Assembly: GCA_023101885.1 (NCBI GenBank)
Contig: JALPQD010000138.1
Location: 434,001 to 498,000, forward strand
DNA from: Typhlomys cinereus
Lineage: Eukaryota; Chordata; Mammalia; Rodentia; Platacanthomyidae
Reading direction: 5' to 3'
DNA: 64,000 bases
Shown here piece after piece: positions 1-10,743 of the stretch. Positions within the stretch are counted from its first letter, which is position 1. Each line of letters begins with the position of its first letter. A model generated the notes under the pieces. It was given only the letters and a program-made list of their open reading frames with translations. It was not told the DNA's origin and ran no database searches. Made by a program: the position numbers and the translations under genes.

Positions 1-130
1 ATCGGCCAGACAATCTCCTGCAGGTCTGTTCTGGGCTAATCCAACCATTAATTCTCTACAAATGTGTTCAGAGCTCAAACCCTCAACTGTCAAGTTGACA
101 CCTGTGCCCAATTATGACAACCTGCATGTA
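1..130 (+). repeat. Partial copy of a ~430-bp interspersed repeat (family R, copy A)
   Basis: The window opens inside a repeat that recurs at 34540-34978, 51841-52230 (reverse) and 53365-53765. Shared landmarks here are the block with ctctacaaatgtgttcag and the end block with ctcaactgtcaagttgacac. The left part is cut by the window edge. The class is not settled; the layout resembles rodent LTR-type elements, but I see no terminal features that prove it. Confidence 0.7.
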
Positions 131-1490
131 ACTATTTCTCCTGAGATCCTCACTAGTCTGTGAGGGGATGTTGGTATGTCAGTCATTGTGCAGGTCTGGT
201 GAGGACAAGTCTCGTTGCAGTCTGGATGCAGCAGCCCTATCATGAGTGGACTGTCCTGGCCAGCGGTGGCCCCTCCCATCCCTAGGCTCTTATGATCTTA
301 CTGCTCCCTTTTCACAAGATTCCCTGAGCCTTAGGATGGGATTTGATTGGCCTGATCGCAGCTGAGCGTTTTAGGTCCATGGTACACTGCACCCTGGCTG
401 GTTGTTGTCTGTTCACTGCTGTTCCATTGTTTGGATGTTGAGATCTTTTCTTTCCTAAAGATAAAATGAGAGGCGTTTAGATGGAGGTTTCTAAGGGGTG
501 TTTGTGGTTAGTATTGAGGCATCTGATCCTGATGGCTGTCAGTTTTCTCCCCGTCTCTGATGTTTGGTCTGGTTTATATGCTGGGTGAGTGCTTCCTGTC
601 ATTGACAGGGGTGGGAACTGAGGGTTAGTAAGAAGGTAGGTAGCCACTTGGAGACTAACACTACTCTATACTCTGTTCTATTCCTGTTCTTCCCTCCCCT
701 TAAAGGCTTTTACATAAATGCCTTTTTGACTCTACCCCTTTTTAACTGTTTACCCCTGTTCTTTTGTTTCTCCTTTTTTTGGAGTCTTCTTCCACCCTTT
801 CCCCTCGGGTTTGTGTTCCTTTATGTTTGTGGGTGTCATAAGAGTTTCTGTTTAATTACATCAAACTGAATGTTTAATGTTATGATCCGCTTGTAAGGGA
901 GAACATAGTGTTTCTCCTTCTGCATTTGGAATATTTCACTCAGTATAATTACTTCCAGTTCCATCCGTTTACTGGTAAACTTCATTAGTTCATCTTTCCT
1001 GACAGTTGAATACTATTCCATTGTATGTATGTACCACATTTTTATTAACCATTTGTACATTGTTGGACATCCAGGTTGGCTCCATTTCTTTGCTATTGTG
1101 AAAAGAGCTGCTGAGAACATGATTGTACACATGAGACTGTTGCTGGATGCAGTGTTCTTTGGGTATATTCCCAGGAGTGGATCATATGGAATTTCAATTT
1201 TTAGCCTTTTTAGGAATCTCCAAATTGATCTCCAAAGGGATTATATGAGTTCCTTCCATTAATGTAGAAGGTCCCCTTCTTCCCACATGCATGCCAGCAT
1301 TTGCTGTTGTGTTTGGATCTTAGCCATTCTGACTGGAGTGAGATGATAACTCAGGGTGGTTTTAATTTGCATTTCCCTAATGACTAGGGAGGGGGAACAT
1401 TTTTAGAGATGTTTGTTAGACATTTAAATTTCATCTTGTAAGAGGCTTCTTTTCAGTTCTACAGTTCATTTTTAATGAGGAGATTATTTC
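131..1490 (-). mobile_element. Old L1 3' end (3'UTR and ORF2 C-terminal part), minus strand
   Basis: From 180 the text matches the 3'UTR of the younger L1 in intron 1 (compare the stretch at 270-350 with 18930-19010). From about 1000 it matches the antisense of the ORF2 C-terminal region (compare 1020-1460 with 19660-20110). Many substitutions and small indels mark it as old, with no intact reading frame. It is 5' truncated near 1490. Confidence 0.85.
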
Positions 1491-1592
1491 TGTCCCCAAA
1501 GATAAGATGTTTCCCAATAGTGCTTGAAAAGTTCAAATTTCACCTTAATTTAAATACCTAACCTGTCTAAATTAGGTTTATGAAAGTTTATT

Positions 1593-1789
1593 GGTGAGAT
1601 GACTGAGGGGTTAAAACTCTGCCTGCCAAGCAGAAGGATCTGAGTTCGGATCCCAGATCCCACATAAAAATGCCAGGTGGAAATGGCAGCAGCCTCCACT
1701 TCAGGCAAAAAGGTGGAACAATCCAGGATGTTCCTTAAATCACCCTTGGATCTCCACAGGCATACACAGTACAGTGCCCTCTGATATAC

Positions 1790-1832
<43 letters not shown>
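1593..1832 (+). mobile_element. CA-tailed tRNA-derived SINE (older long subfamily)
   Basis: It begins with a tRNA-like head (ggtgagatgactgagg as the A-box region and gagttcggatccc as the B-box region). A body that includes gtcaccctt-like and tccacaggca blocks follows, and it ends in a (CA)n tail at about 1795-1830. It is the same family as 3926-4203 and 52352-52640. It resembles B2 in plan but not in body sequence. Confidence 0.85.
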
Positions 1833-1834
<2 letters not shown>

Positions 1835-1864
1835 AAAAAATAATAACATAAAATAAAGAACATT

Positions 1865-2035
1865 GTTTGGGATACTTGAGGGGTCCTCACTCCTGTAACT
1901 TCAGCACTGAAACCGCCGAGGCAGGAAGATAGAAAATTCGAGGCTAGCCTGGGCTTCATGGGGGTAGCTCAGGGGTAGAGTGGTAGACTCATTGACAGAC
2001 TCCCATGATATATGATCCCCAGCATTGAAAGAAAA
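1865..2035 (+). mobile_element. B1-like plus ID-like SINE (B4-type arrangement)
   Basis: A B1-like segment (cactcctgtaacttcagcac through gaggcaggaagat to gaggctagcctgggc) is followed by an ID-like tRNA-Ala-derived segment (gggggtagctcaggggtag with a later gatccccagc). Both are degraded. Confidence 0.6.
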
Positions 2036-2399
2036 ATGTCAAGGCTTCAGAATACTGAGAACTTAGACTTGGCCCTCCCTGTGGAATCCTTAGAAAAAGG
2101 TGAAAGATGTACATGGGCTAAAGACAAGCCAGAACGATTCTTTTCTTCCTTTCTGAGACAGGATCTTCCAATCTAGGCCCTATCATTCTCGCATGTTTGT
2201 TGATTTTTTAAAAGCTTTTTTACATGTAAATATTGTGTGTTGAGTGTATTGTCCTCATGCCCGCTCGCCCTCCTTCTATTTACCCTTCCTCTCTCCTGTG
2301 GATCTCCTTTGTTCCTCCTCACAGGTGGTTTTACTTCACACACAGGCATAGGTACGCATGCTCCAGTACACACACACACACACACACACACACATTACA

Positions 2400-2530
2400 T
2401 AGCTGTACAAAATCAAGAGACAAGAAATGAGAGTATCCCTCCACACTGGCTTAATTTGCTTAATATTATCTCCACTTGCATCCATTTATCTGCACATGAT
2501 GCAAAACTTCATACTTCTTTATAGTTGAAT
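2400..2530 (-). mobile_element. Old L1 ORF2 fragment, part 1 of 3
   Basis: Antisense L1 ORF2 C-terminal sequence (compare 19550-19660). It stops at gttgaat and resumes at about 3205 with aatccattgtg, so 2531-3205 looks like a later insertion into this L1. The segment 2235-2400 before it contains a (CA)n run at 2369-2393 and is otherwise unassigned. Confidence 0.65.
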
Positions 2531-3205
2531 TTACCTGGATAAGTAAAACTCATGTCCAGTCATTACTCTTACTAAAATGCCATTAATTATGTTTTGTCCA
2601 GCATGATGACCCATTAAGCTGCCCTGGGGCCAGAACACATGAAAGGTAGAAAAAAGAGCCCACAGAGACAGAAATACAGAAAAAGGTTGACTGGGACAGG
2701 TGGGAAATTCCACCACCTCCCAGGGAGAGTCTCACCTCCCGTGAGACTTTATTTATAATGGGGAGGGAGAAGGGGACTGAGAATCAGGGGACTGAGAATC
2801 TGTATGCAAATCCAGGTGTGGGACTTCTGATTGGTGGGATGGAGAAGTAGGATTATGGGAAAGCTTTCCTAGCTTCTAGTGTGTTCTTGGATTGCCAGCC
2901 TGGGAAACAGAGAATCCAGTCCTTCCAGATATTCAGCATGGGCCAGAAAAAGACAGTTTAATTCATGAGACATTTCACGTCCAACCAGAAATCACTATGG
3001 GCTCAGGTGTTGGCCTTACTTGGGATAGGGGCTCTAGAAAGTACCAGTAAGTTTGATGCCAGTAGATTTCTGCACTTAGATTTTTCCATGAGAGCCCATG
3101 ATTGCAATTCCTCTATCTTTCTATAAAAGAATGAGATATCTTTTCTAGCAGGTGACATCCCAAACATCACTTTGCACTAGAATGGCTCTCTACAGCTGGA
3201 AAAAA
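2531..3205 (-). repeat. Insertion inside an old L1, LTR-like
   Basis: This block separates two collinear halves of an old L1. On the minus strand it has a polyadenylation-like region around 2745 (tttattt on the + strand) and, on the + strand, a ctgattggtggga motif near 2828, a mix often seen in rodent LTRs. I could not define its exact ends or a target duplication, so the LTR call is tentative. Confidence 0.35.
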
Positions 3206-3912
3206 AAATCCATTGTGTATACAGAACATTGCTTACCCAGTCCTCTATCATGGGATACCTAGGTTGGCTCCATAATTTAATGTTGTGAATTTTTGTGCTG
3301 CAGTAAATCTTGGTGTATGAGCATCTCTATGTCAGTCCTTTGGGAAAAATCCAAGGAGTATTAAGTCTGGTCAGATGGGGGATTTATTGTTAGTTATCCC
3401 TCCATGCTTATTTCCAAAGTGGCTGGACTGGCATGTGTTCCCACCAGAGGTGCATAACGACCCCCCCCCCATGCACTCACTTGCTTCTATTATTTTCTTT
3501 AATGGACTGTGCTGATATGGAATCATTATGGTTTTAATTGTAGTTTTTCAGTGGTTAGTGATGCCAAACACATTTCATGTTTTTGACTGCTAGTGTTTCA
3601 TCTTTTGAGAACTGTCTGTTCATTTCATTAGCCAGCTTATTAATTGAGTTGTTTCCTTAATTTTCCTGAGTTCCTTGTGTACTCTAAAAATTTTGTCATA
3701 TATATGGAGGGCAGATATCATCCCCCTTCTGTATAAGCTGCCCCTTCACTTCCTCGGCTGCTCATAAGCTTTGCCATTTCCTGAGCTCCTATTGGTTAAT
3801 CATCAGCTTTCTTCCCTGCCTGGTTGGAGTTCTATTCAGAATGCTCCTTCCTCAGCCTGTGTCTCAATGTGTCTTTCCTATTTTTTTCCTCTAACAGTTT
3901 TAGAGTTCATTA
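3205..3912 (-). mobile_element. Old L1 ORF2 fragment, part 2 of 3
   Basis: Antisense L1 ORF2, collinear with 19660-20430 of the younger element. It includes the ggttggctccat-type and tgttcccaccag-type blocks. It contains frameshifts and a C-run at about 3460. It is interrupted at its right end by the SINE at 3926-4203. Confidence 0.8.
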
Positions 3913-3925
3913 AAGTCTTTGATCC

Positions 3926-4159
3926 AGACTGGAGAGATGGCTCAGAGGTTAAAATTCTGCCTCCCAAGCAGAAGGTCCTGAATTCGGATCCCAGGTCCCA
4001 CCCACATTAAAAACACCAGACAGAAATAGAGGCCTCCACTTCTGGCCCTGGTGGACAGAGCTTGGGAAACCTCAGACTAAGCAAAAAGGAGGTAGAAGCA
4101 ATCCAGGATGATTCCTGAAGTCACCCTTGATCCTCCACAGAGACATACAGTGCCCTCTG

Positions 4160-4203
<44 letters not shown>
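3926..4203 (+). mobile_element. CA-tailed SINE inserted in the old L1
   Basis: A complete long-subfamily SINE: head actggagagatggctcag, B-box region gaattcggatccc, body with the aggaggtagaagcaatcc block, and a (CA)n tail to 4203. Imperfect target-site copies flank it: ttaaagtctttgatcc ending at 3925 and ttaaggtctttgatct starting at about 4205. They are the L1 sequence it landed in. Confidence 0.9.
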
Positions 4204-4205
<2 letters not shown>

Positions 4206-4790
4206 TTAAGGTCTTTGATCTACTTGGAGTTGATTTTGTGCAGGGTGAGAGATAGGGATCTAGTTTTAATCTTTGATACACGAATATCCAGCTTTCCCCA
4301 GCTTGGTCTGCTGAAGAGGCTGTGTATTATTTTTGGCATCTCTATAAAGCATTGGATAGCTGTAGCTGTAGCTGGGGTTACAGTGGACCTTTAGCTTTAT
4401 CCTGGCCACCTTCGTGTCTGTTCTTGGCCAGAATGCTGTGTTCTGCTCCCATAACTCTGCACAACTTGACATCAGGAATGTTGTCACTTTAAACATTCTT
4501 CTTTAGACTCAGGATCATCTAATAACCTGGGACTCTTTTTGTGTTTCCATGTGAATTTTAATTTTTTTTTCTATTTTTTTGTGAAGAATAGTAAAACTCT
4601 GATGGGAATGGTATTGAATGTACATACTGCTTTTGGTAGGATAGCCATTTTCACAATATTAATTTTTATAATCCATGAGCATGGGAGGTCTTTCCATCTT
4701 CTAGTTTCATTATGTCTTTAGTGTTTTACAATTTTCAATAGAGAGACAAATCATTCACTTCCTTGGTTATGCATATACTAAGGCATTTTT
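4204..4790 (-). mobile_element. Old L1 ORF2 fragment, part 3 of 3
   Basis: It continues the antisense ORF2 text after the SINE (compare 4206-4330 with 20440-20580, and 4590-4740 with 20850-20990). Decayed, with no open frame. Confidence 0.8.
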
Positions 4791-4854
4791 TTGGAAATTA
4801 TGAGTGGGTTTCTTTCCTGACTTATTTCTTAAAATATTTGTCATTCATCCAGCT

Positions 4855-5340
4855 TTTCTTTTCTTGCCCCTTGCTCCTGAATAGTTGGGATTACAATCAT
4901 GTACTGTCAAGCCCTGTCAACAAAATAACTTTTTATGTGAACAGCCATCTGAGCACCATTTATTAAAAGCCTACCTATCTCTAGTGGTCTTTTCACCCTG
5001 CTCTGTCAAAATCATGTTTGGGGTGAAAGGATATAGCTCACTTGGCCAAATACTAACATTCACCAAGCCCATAAAAAATTCACATAAAAATTCAAGTTCA
5101 CAAAAAATATGGGCTTATTTCTTATTTCTCCATTTTATTATCTCTATATCTGGATATTTTCACTCATTTTTTTGGAGACAAGGTCCTCATGTAGTTCAGA
5201 CAGACCTTGAACCTGCTAGGTCTGGTAGGCTGGCTTTAATTTCTAATTCTACTGCCTCAACTTCTCCAGTTGCTGGAACTTCCCCAGGCATGTGCAGTAC
5301 ACCTGTTTTTTGGCCTCCTGTGAAAACTGGAACCTAAGGC
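4855..5340 (-). mobile_element. B1-like SINE fragments
   Basis: 4855-4905 carries the right end of an antisense B1 (gttgggattacaatcat). 5172-5330 is a longer antisense B1-like copy starting with ttttttggagacaaggtcc and including cttctccagttgctgg. Both are diverged. Confidence 0.6.
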
Positions 5341-5439
5341 TTTCATGACTCAGGAATTTTCAGTATTTATATAGTCTAGGGAAACCAATATTTTTATTTT
5401 TATAACTTTTTCAGTTTTATTAAGAGAAACAGGATACAC

Positions 5440-5478
5440 AGAGAGAGAAAAAGAGAGAGAGAGAGAAAAGAGAGAGAA
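5440..5478. repeat. (GA)n purine-rich simple repeat
   Basis: A run of gagaga and aaagagag units, 39 bp, interrupted. Confidence 0.85.
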
Positions 5479-5604
5479 CATACATGCCACATTGCACATG
5501 TGCAAAGTCTGAAGATAGCTTTTAGAAATCTATTCTACCTTCTTTTACCATGTTGGCTCTGAGGATCAAAGTGGGCTAACCAGTCAGTCTTTTGGGGAGG
5601 GTGG

Positions 5605-5705
5605 CAGGGGAGAAAGTATCTGGCTATGTAGCTTGAACCTGGCTTCAAATTCACAGCAATCCTCCTGCCCAAGCCTCCCAGTGACTGAATTAAACACCAT
5701 TACAG
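5605..5705 (-). mobile_element. B1-like SINE
   Basis: Antisense B1 text: ggctatgtagcttgaacctgg, then cctcctgcccaagcctccca. From 5705 to 6230 I recognise nothing. Confidence 0.55.
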
Positions 5706-6229
5706 AACCAGCTCATCTTATTTTGAGCATCAAAGCGAAATACTTCTAAAATAATGTCATTAATTTTACTGAACATTGTCTGAATTCACCTCAAATTGAC
5801 TACAATGATGGTTAATCTTTCCTTTCATCCACCAAAGTAAGGTTCTCTCCAAATTACCAATTACCCAGGGTGGTCTCCAACTTTCAATCTTCTTGCCTTA
5901 GCCTCTGGGATGGATTGAGAGCTCAAAGGAAAGTAGTAAAGCACATTGTGTGCGGCCATTTCCAGAGAGCATTGGTATGAGGGACAGTGAGAAGAAGAAT
6001 CATTGGGAATGTGAGTGTGAGCCGAGCTATCCAATAGCCTGGAGATGGGCTTGAACAGAACAGAAGAAAGAAACCTGCTAGTTTGCTCATGTTTGTATCT
6101 CTCCATATTGTGAGTTGACCCAGGGCCTCCCACGTGGGGACAAATCCCAGTCAAGCTTGTTGTGAACACACAACTGCAGCTTCTTCAGCCTCTTTTTAAT
6201 TCCTTTTTGTCATTGTGTTGTGGGACTGA

Positions 6230-6660
6230 TCTGTCCCATTGTTGCAGGGTTCTTGTGAGTCTGAAGATCAAAACCAGAACATGTGCAGAGGATTAAGGTA
6301 GAGTTTATTACAGGAGAGAAAGAACGGAATTCATGGACTCAAGAAATGGAGTGCCATGAGGGACAGGTGCCAAAGATGGCTGCCAAAGTCAGATATGTTT
6401 ATGCCTTTCAATAAGCCAGGGAAAATGGCTTTTCCCCCCGTTGGTTAGGCAAGCCTGGGCAAATGGTTTTTCCTCATTGGTTAACTCACATTGGGGCACC
6501 TTGGAAATGGGGCTGTTTCAGTGCAGGAGAGCTAATCTCCAAATCCTTTCATAAGCAAAAGGTTGGGGGAAGTTTGGCCAAGGGTGTTTTCCCTTCAGGG
6601 TAATCCCAGAAGTAGGACTTTCCAAGGCCTTGAGAGACTTTCCCAGCATTGCTATTCTAA
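6230..6660. repeat. Possible LTR-type repeat
   Basis: A stretch with a gagtttattacaggag block and two related segments around 6420 and 6460 (each aatggtttttcc or aatggcttttcc, then a ttggttaactc or ttggttaggc block). This resembles rodent LTR sequence, but no ends or duplications were found. 6660-7080 holds nothing I can identify. Confidence 0.3.
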
Positions 6661-7084
6661 TCCTGCCTTATTATTGACAAGACCTCCTGGAACTTGCTAC
6701 TATGCAGTGAAGGCTGTCACTGCTCCTGCTACCTGTCTCTATTTTCCCAAGTGCTGTGGTGCCTGGCATGATGCCACCATGCCTAGTGTAGGCAGCGCTG
6801 GAGATGGACACTGGAAATCTGTGCATGAGATTGTCAAGCACCTCGTCAGCTGAGCTGCATCCTTAACCCCTTCATCAGCCTTGTGGACTCACACAGTAAC
6901 TTGCTAGGGAGCTTCCAGATCTGCAGATTTGGGTTGGGTCGAGTTGATTCCTCTTGGTTTTGAGACAGCTTCTTGTATTGGGCAGCTATTGGTTTCTTTG
7001 ATTCCTCTATGTGCAGCGGTTGGACTACTCAGCCTTTGATTGTGTAGTCAAGCTAATGGATCCCCTCTGAAAACGCTGTTGCTT

Positions 7085-7355
7085 GTTTCTCTAGAGATTC
7101 CTGACAAAGGCGAATTCCAGCAACACAGGAAGCTAAGGCAGCTTGGGCAACTCAGGCTGTCTCGTAAAATGCAAGAGCGGTTGGGGAGCAAGATGGATCA
7201 GCACTTGGGAAGTGGAGGCTGGAAGATCAGAAGTTAAGGTCGTTCTGCCTGGGATAGAGACCTTGACTCAAAAACAAACATCCGAAGACATAAGAGGGCT
7301 GGAGACGTAGCTCAGCGATAGACCAGTATGTGCTGATTCAAAACCAAGTATCTCC
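7085..7355 (+). mobile_element. B1-like segment followed by ID-like SINE
   Basis: 7190-7275 reads as a B1 core (cagcacttgggaagtggagg, then gcctgggatagagacc). 7298-7352 has an ID-like head (gggctggagacgtagctcag). The order is reversed relative to B4, so these may be two insertions. They lie just upstream of the CpG island. Confidence 0.6.
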
Positions 7356-7715
7356 CTAGGCTGGCTATCTGTGAATGAAGCTTCTTCTGGTCGCTTCAGT
7401 TGGCTTTAGACAAACCATTGCGGCCAGCCTACGCCTCTCCTATGAGACAAGATAAATTGCTGGTGTCGCTGGAGGAAATGACTAAAGGCCGTTGCTGGCG
7501 ACCCTGGGCAGTTGCCCACAGAATCAGACAGCTTCAGCCCGTCTTATGAGAAAGTGCAGCCGGGAGGCAGGCGCGGAGAATGAGGCTGGGCAGGCTGAGG
7601 ACCCCGGAGACTGAGAGACCCAGAGTCCTCACTGCCCGCTTCCGGGGCACTAAACGCGGAAACAGCACCACCTGGGGAAGCGGCGCTGACCGTTAGGCGG
7701 GGGCGGGGCTGCGAT

Positions 7716-7721
7716 CACGTG
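7716..7721. promoter_or_regulatory. E-box CACGTG, distal
   Basis: A perfect palindromic CACGTG next to a GC box, about 580 bp upstream of the USP28 ATG. This core is bound by MYC/MAX, USF and MiT/TFE factors. Occupancy is inference. Confidence 0.55.
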
Positions 7722-7973
7722 GGCGGGAGCACGCGGAGAGGCGAGATTCTGGGTCTAGCGTGCGCGCGCAGGCTGGGGCCGTGGTGCGTGGGCGAGGCCT
7801 CTGGTTCACGTTGAGGGCGGGGGCTGCGGGCAGAGGCGGGTCGAGTGGGCCGTGCCCTCGATGGGCGGAGTTAGGCTGTATGGGCGGGGCCTCCAGTGCT
7901 CATTAAGAGCGGGGAACATGTGGGCGGTGCATTGTATCCATAAGTGGGAAGGGGTCAGGCTATGAGGGCGGGG

Positions 7974-7979
7974 CACGTG
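7974..7979. promoter_or_regulatory. E-box CACGTG, proximal
   Basis: A second perfect CACGTG, directly after a GGGCGGGG box and about 320 bp upstream of the ATG. The pairing with the site at 7716 makes a chance match less likely, although CG-rich DNA raises the background. Confidence 0.55.
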
Positions 7980-8301
7980 GAGTGGGTGGGGTCTCCGGCA
8001 CAGACTGTGGTGAGGGCGGAGCGGAGCGTGTAGGCGTGGTCCTAGCGGGCGGGTGGAGCTTGATAGCGGGAGGAGGAAGGGACGCTTGGAGGGCGGGGCG
8101 TGTCGAGGGGGCGGTCTTTGGAAGGAGGGGCGGGGCGAAGTTTGTAGGCAGGGCCTTGGACAGCAGGGGCGGGGCCTCCGACGCGCGCTGTGGGCGGGGA
8201 CGGGCCGCGGAGCCGGCGGGCGGGGGCGGGGCCTCGCGGTGCTCCGGGCTGTCGGGGGCGGCGGCGGGCTCTGGAGCTACGCGCAGGGGGGCGCCTCGGC
8301 C

Positions 8302-8358
8302 ATGACTGCGGAGCTGCAGCAGGACGACGCGGCTGGAGCGGCCGACGGCCACGGCTCG
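8302..8358 (+). CDS. USP28: USP28 coding exon 1 (residues 1-19)
   Basis: Nineteen codons, ending TCG followed by gtgagc, phase 0. The frame is open upstream to at least 8053 but has no in-frame ATG there, so 8302 is the only sensible start. The 5'UTR length is unknown. The exon lies inside the CpG island. Confidence 0.95.
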
Positions 8359-10701
8359 GTGAGCCACCCGCTAGCAGAGTGCGGGCCGGGCTCCGAGGCC
8401 GAGGGAGGCGCGGCGGGCCGGAGCGGGCGCGGAGCGGGCGCGAGCTGGCGGAGGCCCGGAGGGGCCTTGCGGGCTTGGGGTGGTGGGCGGCCGGCTGCCT
8501 ATGCGCCCGGCGGGGTGTTGACGGTGCTTGGGGGCCCCGGCGGGCCTGGTGAGGCCCGAATTGCTGGGAGGGAGCGCTTGGTTCTCCTATGTGAGGGCGA
8601 CCGAAGTTTGGAGGGGACGTGGGGGGACTTGGCTGCACGTGAGGCCGGGAGCATCGGGGTTACCGCGGGGAGGGCGCCTGGGCCCCCACTCAGCTGCGAG
8701 AAACCTCCCTAAGCGCCGCGGTGGGGGTGGTTTGTTTTGACTCTGAAATCTTTAATGGCAATGGTTTTACAGAGTCTTAAGCAGACTAAAGTTATCTCAC
8801 AAGCCGGGGTTTATCAGCGAAGTGCAAAAGATCAGAAGCCCCATGCCGCCTCCTTTCTTTTCCCCAACTCCGCTTCTTGGTTTTTCTTTGCCTTATAAAA
8901 TCTAAACCAGCTTTCCCAAATATTGCATTGATTACTGTAGATTTTGAAGGAGCTGGGTGGCGAGGGGTGGGAGGGTGATGGGAGGGTAGGTAGTGCATGT
9001 GTTGGGGGGTAGAAGGGTGGGGCAGGACCAGCCGGATGAATAGAGAAGGTACAACGATTTGAAGGTTGAAACCACTATCAGGGTTCTGGGCTAAGATGGC
9101 GAGAGTAAAAGAACACTGGTTTGGAAGGAAATCAAAAGGCTAATAATAATGTCTTGGGAAGTGGGCAATTTGAGAAAGTCTTCTTGTGTTACTTAGGAAT
9201 GTTTATATCTCAACTAACATCCTCAGCTCTCAGGAACTGTACATTTTCAAAGACAGAACCAGAAATCTGTTACATATTCAAATGTCGAGTTTGCAAGTGA
9301 GAAATTTCATAAAATATGTATAATACAAACCTGTGAGATACTGCCAAGTGAGAAATCTTTTTCTGCCTTTTAAATTTATTTATTTATTTATTTATTATTC
9401 ATTTATGGTGCTGGGGGGTCAGACCCAGGGCCTACTACCTAGTGAATAAATGCTACATCTAGAGATAATTTTTATTTTGATTTACCCAGAAGATCAAGAG
9501 GTGATAGTTGAGACAGGCTTTCAAAAAAAAAAGAAAAAAAGATTGTAGGAAAAGATATCACTAAATTCTGGGCTCCAAAATAAAAGTGGGTGGACAGTGT
9601 TTCATGCACTGATTTCAGATGGAAATTACATTGTTAGATGCACACACCACTGTCTTTAGCAATTGAAGTCAGCATTTTTTTTGTATGTTTATTTTTGTAG
9701 ATCAGTTCGTTTGCTTTTTGGATCATGACTTAAAAACAGGTGGGAAATTTTTGGTTTTGAGACAGTCATATTGCTATAGAGAAGAGACTATTTTAAGTGA
9801 GAGCAAGTCATATTTAAATTTGTCCAGATTCTGTCATTTAAGACCACGTGCCTGTTAATCAGTGGTGTCTTCATTTCCAGTGCCATGGTTTGGGTGGTGA
9901 CCCCTGTTTCAGCACTCTGTGAATGTGTAGGGAGGTATTTGATGAGCATTGTGTATAAAGTCATAGCTATTTTGGGAAGGTTTGGCACTCCCAGGCCTGT
10001 GACTAGATGCAGTACCCAGATTCCTGGCAGCTTGCAGAGTGACGACATTTACCATTCTTGCTGGTGATTTTGCCCTAGGCTGCCAGAGTTGATAAGCTCA
10101 GAATGTTTGGTGAGGGTTACCCTTTTCATTTTGGCTAGGATAAAATGTTTGCAGTTAGCCAGCTGCAGCAACAAGGAGGTTGGAGGAATTTAATGTGGGG
10201 AGTGTACCTTTTACATCTTAGAAGGAGACATTAATAATGTCTTCCTCTTGATACGTTCCATGTTGGAATGGAGTCTTTTGAATTCCGAGGTATTTCCCTT
10301 AAAAAGATGTTTAAACTAAGAAGAGCTGCCCTTCCCCCACACTCTGAAGCTATTTAAAACCTACCAGGCTTTTCCTTCCCCAATTGGTCATTTGTACACA
10401 AGACAGACCAAGCTCTATAGAGAGGCTCCGAAAGACTTCAGTGAGAGAGAATGTGGGGTAATCTTGAGACATGTTCTTAGTGTGTTCTGGAATAAGGGGA
10501 CACTTTGTGATATCTCTAAATTCCCCAGATTAATGACTTGATGACAGTTTCTTGTATTTCAATCAGTTTTTAACTTAGATAAAAACCAGCAGGAAAGTTT
10601 ATTGTTATTGTAGGATCAACATCTTGAAGTTTGTTTGGCTCTTACAAACCAGTCAACCTTGGCAACAGTACTGAAGGTTCATACCAAATATGCACTCCTC
10701 T

Positions 10702-10743
<42 letters not shown>

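Larger units (their letters stand above)
7560..8720 (+). promoter_or_regulatory. USP28: CpG-island promoter of USP28
   Basis: GC and CpG density rise sharply at about 7560 and fall after 8720. At least twelve GGGCGG (Sp1/KLF-type GC box) cores lie between 7690 and 8240, many at irregular 20-60 bp intervals. No convincing TATA box is placed near the start codon, so initiation is probably dispersed. The transcription start cannot be fixed from sequence. A single-gene reading is favoured because no other exon is visible on the opposite side. Confidence 0.85.

Noticed and set aside
1550..2430. Cys/Val-rich reading frames on both strands
   Set aside because: They are translations of (CA)n/(TG)n tails of SINEs (also at 4072-4281, 11270-11865, 17103-17327, 49583-49918). 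No domain, no codon signal.
3926..4010. tRNA genes in SINE heads
   Set aside because: A- and B-box-like blocks exist, but the heads do not fold as full tRNAs with intact acceptor and anticodon arms and occur in many SINE copies.
1..7560. Exons of the expected neighbour genes (HTR3B side or other)
   Set aside because: I looked for coding-like segments with splice signals on both strands and found only repeat-derived frames.
8053..8301. In-frame N-terminal extension of USP28
   Set aside because: The frame is open but contains no ATG before 8302, and the conserved terminus begins at 8302.
7960..8740. Long overlapping Pro/Arg/Gly-rich frames on both strands around the promoter
   Set aside because: High GC removes stop codons by chance in CpG islands. 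Only the 57-nt exon 1 segment has splice continuity and homology.
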